Assembly (NCBI RefSeq): GCF_030581075.1
Contig: NZ_JAUQSW010000003.1
Location: 1 to 64,000, forward strand
Direction of reading: 5' to 3'
Source: Hymenobacter cheonanensis
Lineage (GTDB): Bacteria; Bacteroidota; Bacteroidia; Cytophagales; Hymenobacteraceae
DNA: 64,000 nucleotides
Of the stretch, positions 9,801 through 17,876 are shown piece by piece. The notes beneath the pieces are model-generated. The model was not told the DNA's origin and made no database searches. It was given only the letters and a program-made list of their open reading frames with translations. A program made the translations under genes and the position numbers. Numbering within the stretch: the stretch's first letter is position 1; each line of letters begins with the position of its first letter.

Positions 9801-12797
9801 GATATTGGGTAGCGTAGCCGAGAGGGTAATAGTAGCCCCCGAGCCCGAGCCCCCGCCGGTGCCCGACGTGGTGAAGCCGCTGGTGAGGCCGGCACGCTGG
9901 CCGGGCACCTGCGCGCCATTCGGAATCATGAAGATGCTCGTCTCTACCTTGGGCGTGAGGGCCGTAGTGGTAGCGCCCGTGTACACCGGCGCCAGGTTGG
10001 TTTCGTTGCCAATGGCATTGCTGTTCAAGATAAACTGGGCTAGCGAGCCCTGGCCGCTGCTGCTGGTATTCACAATGGCGTCGAAGTTGAAGCCAAAGTC
10101 AACGCCGGTCGTAGCCGTGGTGCCAAACGTGGCGGTATAAATCGACTCCGGCGTTACGGTGCCGCCGCTGGGCGTCAGGCTGGCCAGGGTCTGGCTGCCG
10201 GTGTTGGCCGCCGCGTCGGTGTAGGCGGGGTTCTCACCGCCCACGCGCTCCGTATTGCCAAACACGTAGGTCTGCACTGGCACCAGGCCAGTGGCCGAAG
10301 GCGTGCGGGCCGAGGTCACAGTCGAGTTTACTACGCGTACCGTGTAGGTGCCGGCGGCCGGCAGGTTGTAAGCGTAAGTGCCGGTGCTGGTGGTCGTAGT
10401 CGAGCCTACGAAAGTGCCGGCGCTGTTATAAAACTCGACCGTGGCATTGGGCCGGCCAATGGCGCCGCTGGCCAGGCCCGAGGCTATCGCCGAGCTATTG
10501 GCCGTGGCGTAGGTGCGGCCCGAGCCGCCGCCGTAGTTGATATCGTCATAAACGGTGCCGCTCACGGGCACCGGCGTCACGTTCAGGGTGCGGGTGGCCG
10601 CGTCGGCGCTGGTGTTAGCGCCCTGGTTGGTCGAGGTCGTGGTGTTGGCCGTGATGGTGACCGGGCCGGTGGCCGGGGCCACGTAGCTGAAGCTGTAGGT
10701 AGTGCCGGTAGCATCGAGTGGTACGCTGCCGCCGGGGTAGGTAATAGTCCAGCCCGCCGCCGCGCTGCCCGACACCGTGCCGGTAGCTGCCGTCACGCTG
10801 GGGACGCCCGCCGGAATGCTTACCGTGCGAGTTACGTTGCTGGCCGTTGAAGGGCCGGCGTTGGTAAAGGTTACGCCGTAGGTAACGGTAGTGCCTGCCG
10901 TCACGGTCGAGTTGTTGGCCTGGCCGCTGCTGAAGCTCACGCCCACGTCGGCCACGGCGCCCACTACGTAGCTCGAGCTAGCCGCATCGGTGGCCGTATT
11001 GACGCCCTGGTCGGTGCCGCCCGCGCCGGGGAGCGTGTTGCTGGTAGCCGTAATGGTGTTGCCGGTCGAAGTCAGCGAAGGCGTTAGCGTAAACGTATAG
11101 CTGACCGTGCCGCCCGAGCCAGCAGCCACGTTGGTACCCACCGGGTAAGTGATAACCCAGTTGGTGGTAGCGCTGCCCGCTACCGACGTGGCGCCGGGCG
11201 CCGATACGCTGGCCACGTTGCCCGTATTCGGAATCGTAACTGTGCGCGTGGTGCTGGCGGCTACTTCGGGGCCGTTGTTGGTGTAGGTAACGGTGTAGTT
11301 GCCCGATTGCAGGCTAGCCGACAGCGAGCCCGGCCCGGTCAGCGTGGTGGTAAGGTCAGCCTGGGCTAGCCACGTCAACGACGTGATGCCCATCGTATGG
11401 GTGCGGTCGGTGTTGGCATCCACATAGGGCGCCGTGTTGCGGAAGGTAAGCACCAGCTTCTTCACCGGCGAGGAAAAAGTAACCACAACCGTGCTGTTGG
11501 CGTCGGCGTTGCTGGTACCAGTGCCGCGGATGGTGTTAGTGTTGGCCACCAGCGTATTCACGCCCGCGTTGGCCAGCGATACGCTGGCGTTGGTGCTCAG
11601 CGCCAGCGGCGTGGTGGCGTTGTCCGTAGCGTAGGCATTGAGGTCAAATTCATCGATGAAATTAGCATTCACGATGTCGCGGTCAATGTCCGTTAGCGTC
11701 AGCGAGAGGCTGGTTACCGCACGGTCAAACGTGAAAGTAGTTTGCGCCTGATTTACCGTAGTAGCCGGGTTAACCCCCTGCGGATTAAGCTGCCACACCA
11801 GGGCGGGCCCCGGCAGGATGGCGTTGTCGCCAATCGCAAAAGTGTTCGTGTTGCCGGTGAGCACGGATGTAGTGTAGCCGCTACGCGTCAGGGTCGTGGC
11901 GTTGGCCGTTACGCTGCCGTTGGCTTTCCAGTCTTCGCCCGCCGTGCGGCGGCTGAGGTCAATGGGGTCAATCAGCACATTGCCCGACTTGGAAACGGGC
12001 AGCGTATAAAAGCCGGGATAGCCGGCTACCCCGCCAGTGGTGTAGGCCGAATACGCAAAAAAAGGCGCCCCCTGGTAGGTGTTGCCCGATGGAACGAAGG
12101 TGAGCTGGGCGGCCTGCGCAGCCGTCAGGTTCTGGTTGACAGTAGCCGCCGTGCCATTCACGTAGAGGGTGCCAGCAGCGTTGGCGGGCAGCGTTAGCAG
12201 GCGGTAGCCCGCAATGGCGGTGCCGTTGTTGGTCGTGGCCGTCAGGGCGGGCAGCGCCGTGGCGTTGCTCGTCGTTGTCACGTTCGGAATATTGACGGCC
12301 GTCTGGTCGGCGCCGGTTAGGTTGTAGTTATTGTTGGTCGTGTTGTATGACGCGACAAATACCAGATAGTCAGCAGATGTGGTCGCACCGTTCGACTGGT
12401 TGGCCGTGAACGTAAAGGAGCGCGTATTAAAGGTGCCACCATTGGCTACTGCCCCCGAAAAGCCAGTGGCTGGAGCGAAATACAAGTTGTTAGCTTGGGC
12501 CTGCGTAATGGTTGCCCCATTGGTGGCAACTACCAAACCACCCGTGCCATCGGCATTAACCGGGTAGGCCAGGCGCCCGCCCTGCGCGTCGGCTGGAACG
12601 TTATTGAGCGTGAAATTGCTGATAGTCTGTCCATTATCAGGAGCAGCTACCAGGCTGGTAATGCGAAAAGCATTTGAGCTATTGCCAGTTGGCGTGACGC
12701 TGGTAGCATAAGCTACAATAGGAGCAGCCCAGGCCACTGTTCTGCCCAGCGCAGTCCACGCCAGCAGCAGAAGGAGGAATCGTAAGTGTGGTTTCAT
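3876..12797 (-). CDS. Giant T9SS-secreted DUF11/beta-helix repeat protein (2973 aa)
   Basis: A signal peptide (MKPHLRFLLLLLAWTALG) starts at the ATG at 12797; a longer reading begins with GTG and hides it. The order is: cadherin-like region; two DUF11-like repeats; an SdrD-like B segment; a parallel beta-helix block rich in N-T-I-S/G-N repeats; about eight more DUF11-like repeats, each with a TYTVxxTNNGPS core; a second cadherin-like domain; a fibronectin-like segment; and a C-terminal T9SS sorting domain with LYPNPAQN. It is probably surface-anchored or released, and may act in adhesion or the matrix; no catalytic residues were recognised. Ser/Thr/Ala/Gly/Asn dominate and Cys appears absent. 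The lack of stops in antisense frames creates many spurious antisense ORFs. Confidence 0.9.
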   Translation of the reverse strand: MKPHLRFLLLLLAWTALGRTVAWAAPIVAYATSVTPTGNSSNAFRITSLVAAPDNGQTISNFTLNNVPADAQGGRLAYPVNADGTGGLVVATNGATITQAQANNLYFAPATGFSGAVANGGTFNTRSFTFTANQSNGATTSADYLVFVASYNTTNNNYNLTGADQTAVNIPNVTTTSNATALPALTATTNNGTAIAGYRLLTLPANAAGTLYVNGTAATVNQNLTAAQAAQLTFVPSGNTYQGAPFFAYSAYTTGGVAGYPGFYTLPVSKSGNVLIDPIDLSRRTAGEDWKANGSVTANATTLTRSGYTTSVLTGNTNTFAIGDNAILPGPALVWQLNPQGVNPATTVNQAQTTFTFDRAVTSLSLTLTDIDRDIVNANFIDEFDLNAYATDNATTPLALSTNASVSLANAGVNTLVANTNTIRGTGTSNADANSTVVVTFSSPVKKLVLTFRNTAPYVDANTDRTHTMGITSLTWLAQADLTTTLTGPGSLSASLQSGNYTVTYTNNGPEVAASTTRTVTIPNTGNVASVSAPGATSVAGSATTNWVITYPVGTNVAAGSGGTVSYTFTLTPSLTSTGNTITATSNTLPGAGGTDQGVNTATDAASSSYVVGAVADVGVSFSSGQANNSTVTAGTTVTYGVTFTNAGPSTASNVTRTVSIPAGVPSVTAATGTVSGSAAAGWTITYPGGSVPLDATGTTYSFSYVAPATGPVTITANTTTSTNQGANTSADAATRTLNVTPVPVSGTVYDDINYGGGSGRTYATANSSAIASGLASGAIGRPNATVEFYNSAGTFVGSTTTTSTGTYAYNLPAAGTYTVRVVNSTVTSARTPSATGLVPVQTYVFGNTERVGGENPAYTDAAANTGSQTLASLTPSGGTVTPESIYTATFGTTATTGVDFGFNFDAIVNTSSSGQGSLAQFILNSNAIGNETNLAPVYTGATTTALTPKVETSIFMIPNGAQVPGQRAGLTSGFTTSGTGGGSGSGATITLSATLPNITGPATVIDGSTQTRSTGDSNLPVTTAGTESLGPEVTVNFNGNNGFSTSAANTSVLNMGFTGSAPGGGSTTAAFSILAGATGASVQGNTFYFNGSNLRINGVGGATISGNISRDAQASNSDGIEVTGSSNNTISSNLFSNNAGFGIDFISGTSTGNNISGNTFKTNGQNTSNGQTAGIGIRSSGVTDNTISTNTFVNNLGAGIIASTGNNNVFTQNSFANNGRLAIDLSVSTITDFNGDGVTVNDLNDADTGANGLINFPILTTATLNGTNLVVNGYARPGALVELYLATADPTGFGEGTTYLTNFTQGTAAGTTGNVTTGTASTYGPAAINGLNQGTDNTNTFAVTIPLSSLTSAQRTALLSGAAVLTSTATSTNVGTSEFSGNLTLPVADVTTALTGPQTVSPGQPTGTYTATFTNEGPSTASSVTRTVTLPAGATSIIVNGSPYTPASTALNTIDFGTATTLNSGVSNAFTFSFIPAATATATTGTPSTPGTVAITSNVTTSTSQGSNAAPDASTLNAAVAPVTDVATTLVATTSAVAAGTLGTATTPPTFTVTFSNTNGPSVASGVVAAVQLPTGLTNVKSTNNTNGVYNAATGVLTFPDITTIAVGGSTSSVITFDAPAAGPLVANSTISTTTNEAGLTANNKASATMTVTPAFDLTTTITGPTSAVIGDLVTLAVTTTNNGPSAAPNAVQTVQLASGLTNVYVSNGGVYNAATSTQTITVNGVSYSVPAGAVIFPTIASLPSGQTVANSISFSQPGTALSPVATVTPNTASNATTAGDTNTANNTAYLNANPNSTPVAILNPQQGTANAYTTITTSAASTTVGSPVTLTVTTGNRGFNQATGVTQTVQLAPGFTTTTIKVNGITGTLANNVITFGTNGPTYNTLNGIVTFPTLTDGSNGSASATSVTNTIAITPSAATATTVATTGTNGQLLAMAAVSTTNTDPVPADNVSSVAITLVQSTDLATSITGPTSAVPGQSVTYTASFTNNGPMTATGVTESAQLPAGLGTNGVTITDGAGNAVSGASYSSTTGLVTFPTLATDISGATQVFKLTFAAPAQNFAPSSSVNSSSADAVGANNTASVATTVPATADLATTVAGPATAVVGNAVTYTVNTTNNGPAVASSAVTTLQLVSGFSPSTLQVNGVTGTAGTGNLINYNLGTAGTATYNTASGLVTFPTLAYLPVGATSSNYVSFVMPNAAGGQTTGVASASATGTDPVPNNNSASVATSIAPTTTTSADLTATVTAATVPANATAVAPGSTVTYTATYGNIGTDAGINVLPTLQLIPGLTTTTLPSISGATGTAVANSNLINYNLGAAGTATYNTTTGLVTFPTIASQATGAANNVSYTVQVIAPSNGPLLATAVTTSNTSEPSNALTNNFNSVSVGITPSFNEVTSISGPASALAGTSQTYTVTATNNGPSATSNPTTQSVTVPSGQTPTNITNGGVYSSTANTITWTIAAGQASGANGAVANSFTIVQPTAGVSMTASVQVTGESNTGDNTAPISTTVPNRAPLAYAVVNALQNPQSNEAGGLATGLLISPLNASDPENSFATAKYTVVTIPTNVTGGANNQGVLYFSNDGTTTGTYSAVVAGQTLTDAQAQTLRFKAATGFVGNASFTYLTTDAAGNASPTVSYTIPVESDVDARSYTLTPAKGGTSGAYTTGDVIAFTTDANGAVYNATTASVYQPNGTLQTGASAGIASASPVAGSFTSSRAGVTSLADIGLSVDATGRIVVSNPGTVASPNLRSGSYSVAITTIDGNGGVTTQTVSFVIPGSPLPVVLTAFTATAVQNRDTQLSWTTASEENSAYFDLERSFDGTSFVKVGQVAAQGTSTSATTYAFTDKGVASLATGAVYYRLKQVDRDATATYSPVRTVSFTKAAVATLSLYPNPAQNATTLDLSQLPTTGTYQVLVLDATGRQVRAASLGGGLAQSLDLHELATGTYHVLVTGTLADGSALRQTLRLTKE

Positions 12798-12909
12798 GTA
12801 GCCAGTTGGCTTAGTTAAAAAATAAGAAAAAGAAGGCGGAGAAGAAGCGTTGGGGAGCTGCGCTAGCAAATGCGTATTGTGCTGTAAAACACCCTGATTT
12901 GACACCGTA

Positions 12910-12917
12910 CAAAATTA
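12910..12917 (-). promoter_or_regulatory. Candidate -7 box for the giant cargo gene
   Basis: On the minus strand this reads TAATTTTG, matching TAnnTTTG. It would give a leader of about 105-110 nt before the ATG at 12797. No clear TTTG -33 box was seen. Confidence 0.3.
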
Positions 12918-13518
12918 AAAATTACTTAAGGGGCGAATGGAAAATTTCGGTGAAGCTCCTGATTTTCTCGCTGAATGATAGTGGCGATGCTTCGCGCCAT
13001 ACGAAGCTGCCAGTAGGAGCGGATTTAGGGTAAGGTTAAAAAAGTTCATTTTTGCAGAAATTTTTTAACTTGCTGAATGACTGTAGTTTTCCAAGAATAA
13101 TACTTCGTTTTACAAACAGGTGCTCACCTGCTTAATAGGGATTTTACAAGACGTGGCTACCTGGGAGCAATGGCTCGCAACACCTATGGGGGCCAATCTA
13201 AAAACCCGCTGAATGCTATTCTCAACTCAATTAGCAAGGCTAGCAGCCTCTATTTGAGCTTCTATGCGTGTGCCAATGGCGATTGGTACCAGACTGTGTT
13301 CAGGCACCATTGGCTGGATTTGATTAAAAAAACAGGATTAATCCACCTTTTTTTATTATTGTACTCTGATAATAATTGTTGTTACATAATGGTTAAAATA
13401 TTAAATTTATTATTATTTTAATTTGATAGTAACCTATTGGGGCAAGCGACTTTTCAGCTATTCATAATTCCCCTCAGCTTCCTCGGTAAGTAGCACATTA
13501 GCCGGGTGCTGTAAATTA

Positions 13519-13526
13519 TACTTTTG
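13519..13526 (+). promoter_or_regulatory. Candidate -7 box for the small exported protein
   Basis: TACTTTTG matches TAnnTTTG about 120 bp upstream of the ATG at 13649. No convincing -33 box was found. Confidence 0.3.
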
Positions 13527-13648
13527 CTGGATAAGATTCGCTATTATTGAGGCGCTTGTGAAAAAAATCAGGGGTAAAGCGCTTTTGGCTTAGCACAAAG
13601 AGGCCGGAGTTGCCGTAATTGCGTCCAACTTTTTCTCCATTCAATGCT

Positions 13649-14044
13649 ATGAGAATCTCCCTTCCCCTGCGGCTCGCGGCCGCTATTGTTCTAATGGTCG
13701 TTGCTAGTGGCTTTGCAAGCCTGGCGCATGGCCTGGGCAAGCTGCCTGCGGCCCCGCCGGCCCTGGCCGAAGAATTTGTGCAGGCCTGTTCCAACCGGCT
13801 TGACCTCACCGAAGCGCAGCGCGTGGGGTTACGGGTCTACCTCGAACAGGAAATTGAATTTATGAATGTGCAGGCAGCCAATCATTCGGCTGCCGAAGTA
13901 GCCGAGCTTATACCCGCCGAGCGGGCGCAGCTCCAGCAGGTAGCCGGGCGCCTGATGTCGCCGGGCCAGCTGCGCCAGTTCCGCGAGCTGGAGGCTACGC
14001 CCCAGATGAAAGCCTACCTCAAGCAGATGGCGCTGGGCGACTAG
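13649..14044 (+). CDS. Small exported protein of unknown function
   Basis: The 131-residue product starts with a signal peptide or membrane anchor (MRISLPLRLAAAIVLMVVASG). The rest is mostly helical, alanine- and glutamate-rich, without cysteine pairs or known catalytic motifs. The ATG at 13649 is preferred over a TTG 30 bp earlier because it places the hydrophobic segment at the N terminus. General character (helical, periplasmic, Gln/Glu-rich) recalls Spy/CpxP-like proteins, but no signature was recognised, so no function is assigned. It stands alone, convergent with malQ. Confidence 0.65.
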   Translation: MRISLPLRLAAAIVLMVVASGFASLAHGLGKLPAAPPALAEEFVQACSNRLDLTEAQRVGLRVYLEQEIEFMNVQAANHSAAEVAELIPAERAQLQQVAGRLMSPGQLRQFRELEATPQMKAYLKQMALGD

Positions 14045-14068
14045 CCTGGGCAGCAACCGTCAGCAATC

Positions 14069-14101
14069 AAAAAAGGCCGCCCTCATCGGGCGGCCTTTTT
14101 T
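14069..14101. terminator. Bidirectional terminator
   Basis: 14-bp stem (14069-14082 and 14088-14101) around TCATC, with A-run and T-run ends, between convergent genes. Confidence 0.88.
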
Positions 14102-14127
14102 GTGGGAATGGGCTAATAGTGAGCGGC

Positions 14128-16902
14128 TCAATAAGCTGGGCCGCGCCCGCTAGCCTCCACCAGCGCCCGCACGGGCTCATTGAAGCCCACGGCGTCGTTG
14201 AGTTCTTCGAGGGTGAGGTGCAGGCGGTACTTCCAGAAGTGCTGCGGGTTGCTGGGCACGTTGATTTGCTCGTCGTGCGGGTTGGCGCGGCGCAGGTTGG
14301 TGTCCATGCCCAGGAAATCCTGGAGCGGGAATACGGCCCACATGGCCGGCGAGTAGAGGTGCTGGTTCAGCACCTCGCGCACTACCCAGGGCTCGCAGTA
14401 ATAGGGGGCCAGCTGGCGCCAGTGGCCGAGCGTGGTTTCGAAGTAGCGCTGGGTGCGCACGCGGTCCTCTTCCCACCAGCCGCGCAGGGTACTCATATCG
14501 TGGCTGCCGGTAGTAACGACCGAGAGGTAGGGCGCGTCGTTGGGGTGGCCAAACTCGGTAGCGGGGTTGCTAGGCATCCGCTGGATGTTGAGGCCCAGAA
14601 TGCCGAGTTGATGCATTACGCCGGGCACCGAGGCGGGCACCATGCCCAGGTCTTCGCCGCAGATGAGCATGTCGGTGGCGTAGCGCACGGCCGGCAGCTT
14701 GATGAGCCCTTGCTCGCGCCAGAACTCCTCGTGGCGGCGGAAGAAGAAGTCAACGTAGATGTCGTCGTAGAGGCGGCGGCGGCTCTCGTCGTCGGCCAGC
14801 TCGGCGAAGCTGGCAGTCTTGTTGAGCGTGATGCGCGGGTGGTAGAAGTCGTTGCCGGCAGGTAAAAACAGCACCTCGTTCACAAAGTGGTACAGGCCCG
14901 GCCGCACGCGCAGCAGGAATTCGGCGCGCTCGGGGTTGGCCGCAATCTGCTCATCCACATAGGTTTCGATGAGGCGCTGGCTGCTTACCTGCGGCTTGAG
15001 CTGAATGGCGCCGTACTGGTCGGCGGTCATAAACTCATCGAATACGGCCTGGGCCTCGCCGCCGAAGGTGCGCTCCAGCAGGTGCCAGCGAATGTAGGGC
15101 TCGCACAGGCGGCCGTAGTCGAACCACCCTAGCCGGCGCTGAATCTCGTCGCGGTGCAGGGGCAGGGCGGGGGCGAAGTGCCCCAGCAGGCCCTCGACCG
15201 AGTTCTCGGGCATTTCCCAGATGCGGAAAAAGCCCAGAATATGGTCGATGCGCAACGCGTCGAAGTAGCGGGCCAGGTGCCCCAGGCGCTCGCGCCACCA
15301 CTTGTAGTTGTCCTGGGCCATGCGCTCCCAGTTGTAGGTCGGGAAGCGCCAGTTCTGGCCGCTGGTCGAGAAATCATCCGGCGGGGCCCCGGCCTGCTGG
15401 TCCATGTGGTACAGCTCGGGCTGGGTCCAGGCATCCACCGAGTGGCGGTAGATGCCGATGGGCAGGTCGCCCTTGAGCACCACGCCCCGGCGGCGGCCGT
15501 AGTCCACGGCGGCGCGCAGCTGCTTGTCGAGGTGAAACTGCGTGAAGAAGTGCAGGCCAAACTCGTCGAAGTCGGGGCCGTGCTCGTCGGTGAGCTGGGC
15601 TAGCCCCGTAGGCGCGTGAAACTCGCGGGGCCACTGGTTGAAATCGGCGGTGCCGAAGCGCTCGCGCAGCGCCGAGAAGGCGGCGTAGGGCACGAGCCAG
15701 CTAGCCTGCTCGGCCTTGAAGGTGTGGAACTCGGGGTCGGCCAGAAATTTCTTCTTCTCCTGCTGGTACAAGAGCTTGAGAAACTTCCACTTGGCGTTCA
15801 TTACGGCCTCGTAGTCCACGAAGTCCTTGGCATTCAGCTCGGCCTTGAGGCTGGCCAGCTCGGCGCGGGCGGCTTTGTCCTTAAGCTCGGCAATGCCTTC
15901 GAGGTGCAGGTACTGCGGGTGCAGCGCAAACACCGAAATGGCCGCGTAGGGGTACGAATCGACCCAGGTGTGGGTGGCCGTGGTATCGTTGATGGGCAGA
16001 ATCTGCACCATATTAAGGCTCGTTTTCTCGGCCCAGTCGATGAGCAGCTTCAGGTCGGAGAATTCGCCCACGCCCAGGCCTTTTTCGCTGCGCAGCGAGA
16101 ATACGGGCATGGCCACGCCGGCCCCGCGCCAGGGCTGGGCCGCGTAGCGGAAGCCCTCATCGGCGAGCACCGTAAGGGTGCCGGGCTGAGCCGTGCCGGC
16201 GGGCAGCACGCGGTCGTCGCCGGTTTCGAGCTGCACCACGGCGTGGCGCCGGGCATCCCAGAAGCCGTACTTGTAGCGCAGCTCCTGCCCGGGGCTTTGC
16301 AGGGCTAGCTCGGCCTGCCAGGCGGGGTAATGGGTATCGCTGAGGATGAGCGGGTTGGTATTGTCCCAGTTGCCAAGGGCGGGGTCGGAGCCCAGCACGC
16401 ACACCTGGTGATGCGGGTCTACCCGGGGCGCTTCGAGCTGAAAGCGCACGCTGGCCGGGGCGGGGGCGGCCTTCTTGCCCTTGGTGGCACCCTTCTTGGC
16501 CGGGGCGGGGCTAGCGGTGCCCGTGCCCGGCTGGTGGCCGGGCCGGCGAAACAGCGCCTTGGTAAAAGCGGCCGTAAACAGCTCGTTTTCGGGCTGGGCG
16601 GGGGCGCGCCAAAAGTCGCGCACGGCCAGGCTGGCCGGGGCCAGGCCAGGCAGGGCCAGGGTGCGGTTGTCGCCCCATTCCCACACCACACCGCCACCCT
16701 CAAATAGCAGCACGTACTTATAAGTTACCTCGGCCGTAGCGGCGGGCACATCTACTGTGGCGCTCCAGCGCGTAGTAGCTTCGTCATAGGCCAAAGGCAG
16801 TGCCTGGGCCAGGTTCCAATGGCCTAGGGCGGGCAAGGAGCCGCAAACCACCAGGCGCTGGCCGTAGGTGGTGCGGTAGGGCAGGGAAAAAGTCAGTATC
16901 AT
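14128..16902 (-). CDS. malQ: 4-alpha-glucanotransferase MalQ with two N-terminal CBM20 domains
   Basis: This 924-residue GH77 enzyme transfers maltodextrin segments between acceptors and releases glucose. Two starch-binding CBM20 modules come first (about residues 1-90 and 150-255), then the GH77 catalytic barrel. DALRIDHILGFFRIWE carries the nucleophile Asp, ICGEDLGMVP the acid/base Glu, and TTGSHDMSTLRGW the third carboxylate. Tandem CBM20 plus a split GH77 domain is the architecture of plant DPE2 and Bacteroidota MalQ. No signal peptide is visible, so it should be cytosolic. It is separate from the alpha-glucan locus at 38.8-46.3 kb but probably works on its products. Confidence 0.95.
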   Translation of the reverse strand: MILTFSLPYRTTYGQRLVVCGSLPALGHWNLAQALPLAYDEATTRWSATVDVPAATAEVTYKYVLLFEGGGVVWEWGDNRTLALPGLAPASLAVRDFWRAPAQPENELFTAAFTKALFRRPGHQPGTGTASPAPAKKGATKGKKAAPAPASVRFQLEAPRVDPHHQVCVLGSDPALGNWDNTNPLILSDTHYPAWQAELALQSPGQELRYKYGFWDARRHAVVQLETGDDRVLPAGTAQPGTLTVLADEGFRYAAQPWRGAGVAMPVFSLRSEKGLGVGEFSDLKLLIDWAEKTSLNMVQILPINDTTATHTWVDSYPYAAISVFALHPQYLHLEGIAELKDKAARAELASLKAELNAKDFVDYEAVMNAKWKFLKLLYQQEKKKFLADPEFHTFKAEQASWLVPYAAFSALRERFGTADFNQWPREFHAPTGLAQLTDEHGPDFDEFGLHFFTQFHLDKQLRAAVDYGRRRGVVLKGDLPIGIYRHSVDAWTQPELYHMDQQAGAPPDDFSTSGQNWRFPTYNWERMAQDNYKWWRERLGHLARYFDALRIDHILGFFRIWEMPENSVEGLLGHFAPALPLHRDEIQRRLGWFDYGRLCEPYIRWHLLERTFGGEAQAVFDEFMTADQYGAIQLKPQVSSQRLIETYVDEQIAANPERAEFLLRVRPGLYHFVNEVLFLPAGNDFYHPRITLNKTASFAELADDESRRRLYDDIYVDFFFRRHEEFWREQGLIKLPAVRYATDMLICGEDLGMVPASVPGVMHQLGILGLNIQRMPSNPATEFGHPNDAPYLSVVTTGSHDMSTLRGWWEEDRVRTQRYFETTLGHWRQLAPYYCEPWVVREVLNQHLYSPAMWAVFPLQDFLGMDTNLRRANPHDEQINVPSNPQHFWKYRLHLTLEELNDAVGFNEPVRALVEASGRGPAY

Positions 16903-17052
16903 GCAGGCAAGCCAAGTAAAGGCTGCAAGATACTGCCCCGCCGCCTGGCCTCATTGCCCCAAGCCAACGGCAGGCCCATCTCTGCCGTATGGGGCTTCCT
17001 GCCCACTCGCTTATCTACCCGCACCAACCACCGCACCTTCTTTTTTTTGCTA

Positions 17053-17790
17053 ATGCGCTTTTCTCTTCTACTAGCCCTGCTGGGCAGCAGTCTTTCGGCC
17101 ATTGCCGCCCCTCCGGGCTACCACGCCCCGCGCCGTTTTCTTACGCCCAGCGGGCAGCCCTACCACCGCCAGCCGCTGCGCCTGAGCCTGGGCCTGAACC
17201 TGGCTTACTACAACGGCGACCTCACCGGCAAGCTCAAAAACAATACCCTGCGCGTGGGGGTCAACGCGGGCCTCACCAAAACCCTGAGCCCGCACCTCAC
17301 CTTCGCCACCGACCTGAGCTACCTGCACCTGAAGGCTACCGACGACTACCCGGCCCGGGGCTACAGCTTCAGCAGCGACAATGGCTTGCTCACGGGCCGC
17401 CTGCAATACAATATTCTGGCCGATAAAAGCCTCTACGTGGGCCCCGCGCACCGCGAGGTGCCCGTGCTCATATACGTGGAGGCCGGCGTGGGCGCGATGG
17501 TTTACGACCCCGCTGCGGCCCAGCAAAACGTGCCGCTGGTGCCCGAAGGGCGCAACAAGTACCCCGGCCTGGCCGCCGTGCTGCCCGTGGGCGGCGGCGT
17601 TACGCTGCGGGCCAGCAAGCGCCTGGCTTTCAGCCTGGAGGCGCTCTACTACTTCACCAGCACCGACATGCTCGACGACATCAGCCAGCGGGGCAACCCC
17701 GACCAGCTCGACGACTTTGCCACGCTCACCCTCAAGGCTGAGTTCTCGCTCTACAGGGCCCACAAAAAGCCCCTGGTGCACAACGACTAG
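17053..17790 (+). CDS. DUF6089-like outer-membrane beta-barrel protein
   Basis: This 245-residue protein has a signal peptide (MRFSLLLALLGSSLSAIAA). It is followed by alternating amphipathic strands rich in Tyr, Gly and aromatic residues (LGLNLAYYNGDLTGKL; VEAGVGAMVYDP; LEALYYFTSTDMLDDISQRG), typical of small Bacteroidota beta-barrels of the DUF6089 type. The ATG at 17053 is chosen because a longer reading places 33 residues before the signal peptide. Its function is unknown. The DUF6089 assignment rests on pattern recognition alone; a generic OmpW/PorT-like barrel is the alternative. Confidence 0.75.
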   Translation: MRFSLLLALLGSSLSAIAAPPGYHAPRRFLTPSGQPYHRQPLRLSLGLNLAYYNGDLTGKLKNNTLRVGVNAGLTKTLSPHLTFATDLSYLHLKATDDYPARGYSFSSDNGLLTGRLQYNILADKSLYVGPAHREVPVLIYVEAGVGAMVYDPAAAQQNVPLVPEGRNKYPGLAAVLPVGGGVTLRASKRLAFSLEALYYFTSTDMLDDISQRGNPDQLDDFATLTLKAEFSLYRAHKKPLVHND

Positions 17791-17803
17791 GGCCGTAGAC
17801 CAA

Positions 17804-17864
17804 TAAAAAGCAGCAGGGCGAATAAAATCTGATAGCCAGATTTTATTCGCCCTGCTGCTTTTTA
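17804..17864. terminator. Strong bidirectional terminator
   Basis: Perfect 28-bp stem (17804-17831 and 17837-17864), 5-base loop, A/T-rich ends, between two convergent genes. Confidence 0.9.
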
Positions 17865-17876
17865 CTGGCCCAAAGC

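Larger units (their letters stand above)
12798..13648. other. Non-coding gap, AT-rich
   Basis: This 851-bp stretch separates the giant gene from the next plus-strand gene. Its GC content is visibly lower than its surroundings, especially 13320-13440, where an 8-bp inverted TTAAAATA/TATTTTAA pair occurs. GCCAATGG (13272-13279) is inverted at 13307-13314. It holds candidate -7 boxes for both flanking genes. An 83-codon ORF at 13170-13421 has no recognisable features and is not called. Confidence 0.6.

Noticed and set aside
3804..12677. Many plus-strand ORFs of 60-345 codons opposite the giant gene
   Set aside because: They follow the codon phase of the antisense strand, have Gly/Arg- or Val/Ala-rich nonsense composition and no domains; the minus-strand frame has a signal peptide, repeats and a sorting domain.
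13170..13421. 83-codon plus-strand ORF in the AT-rich gap
   Set aside because: No family resemblance, no promoter or spacing evidence, and composition driven by the AT-rich island; could be revisited with RNA-seq.
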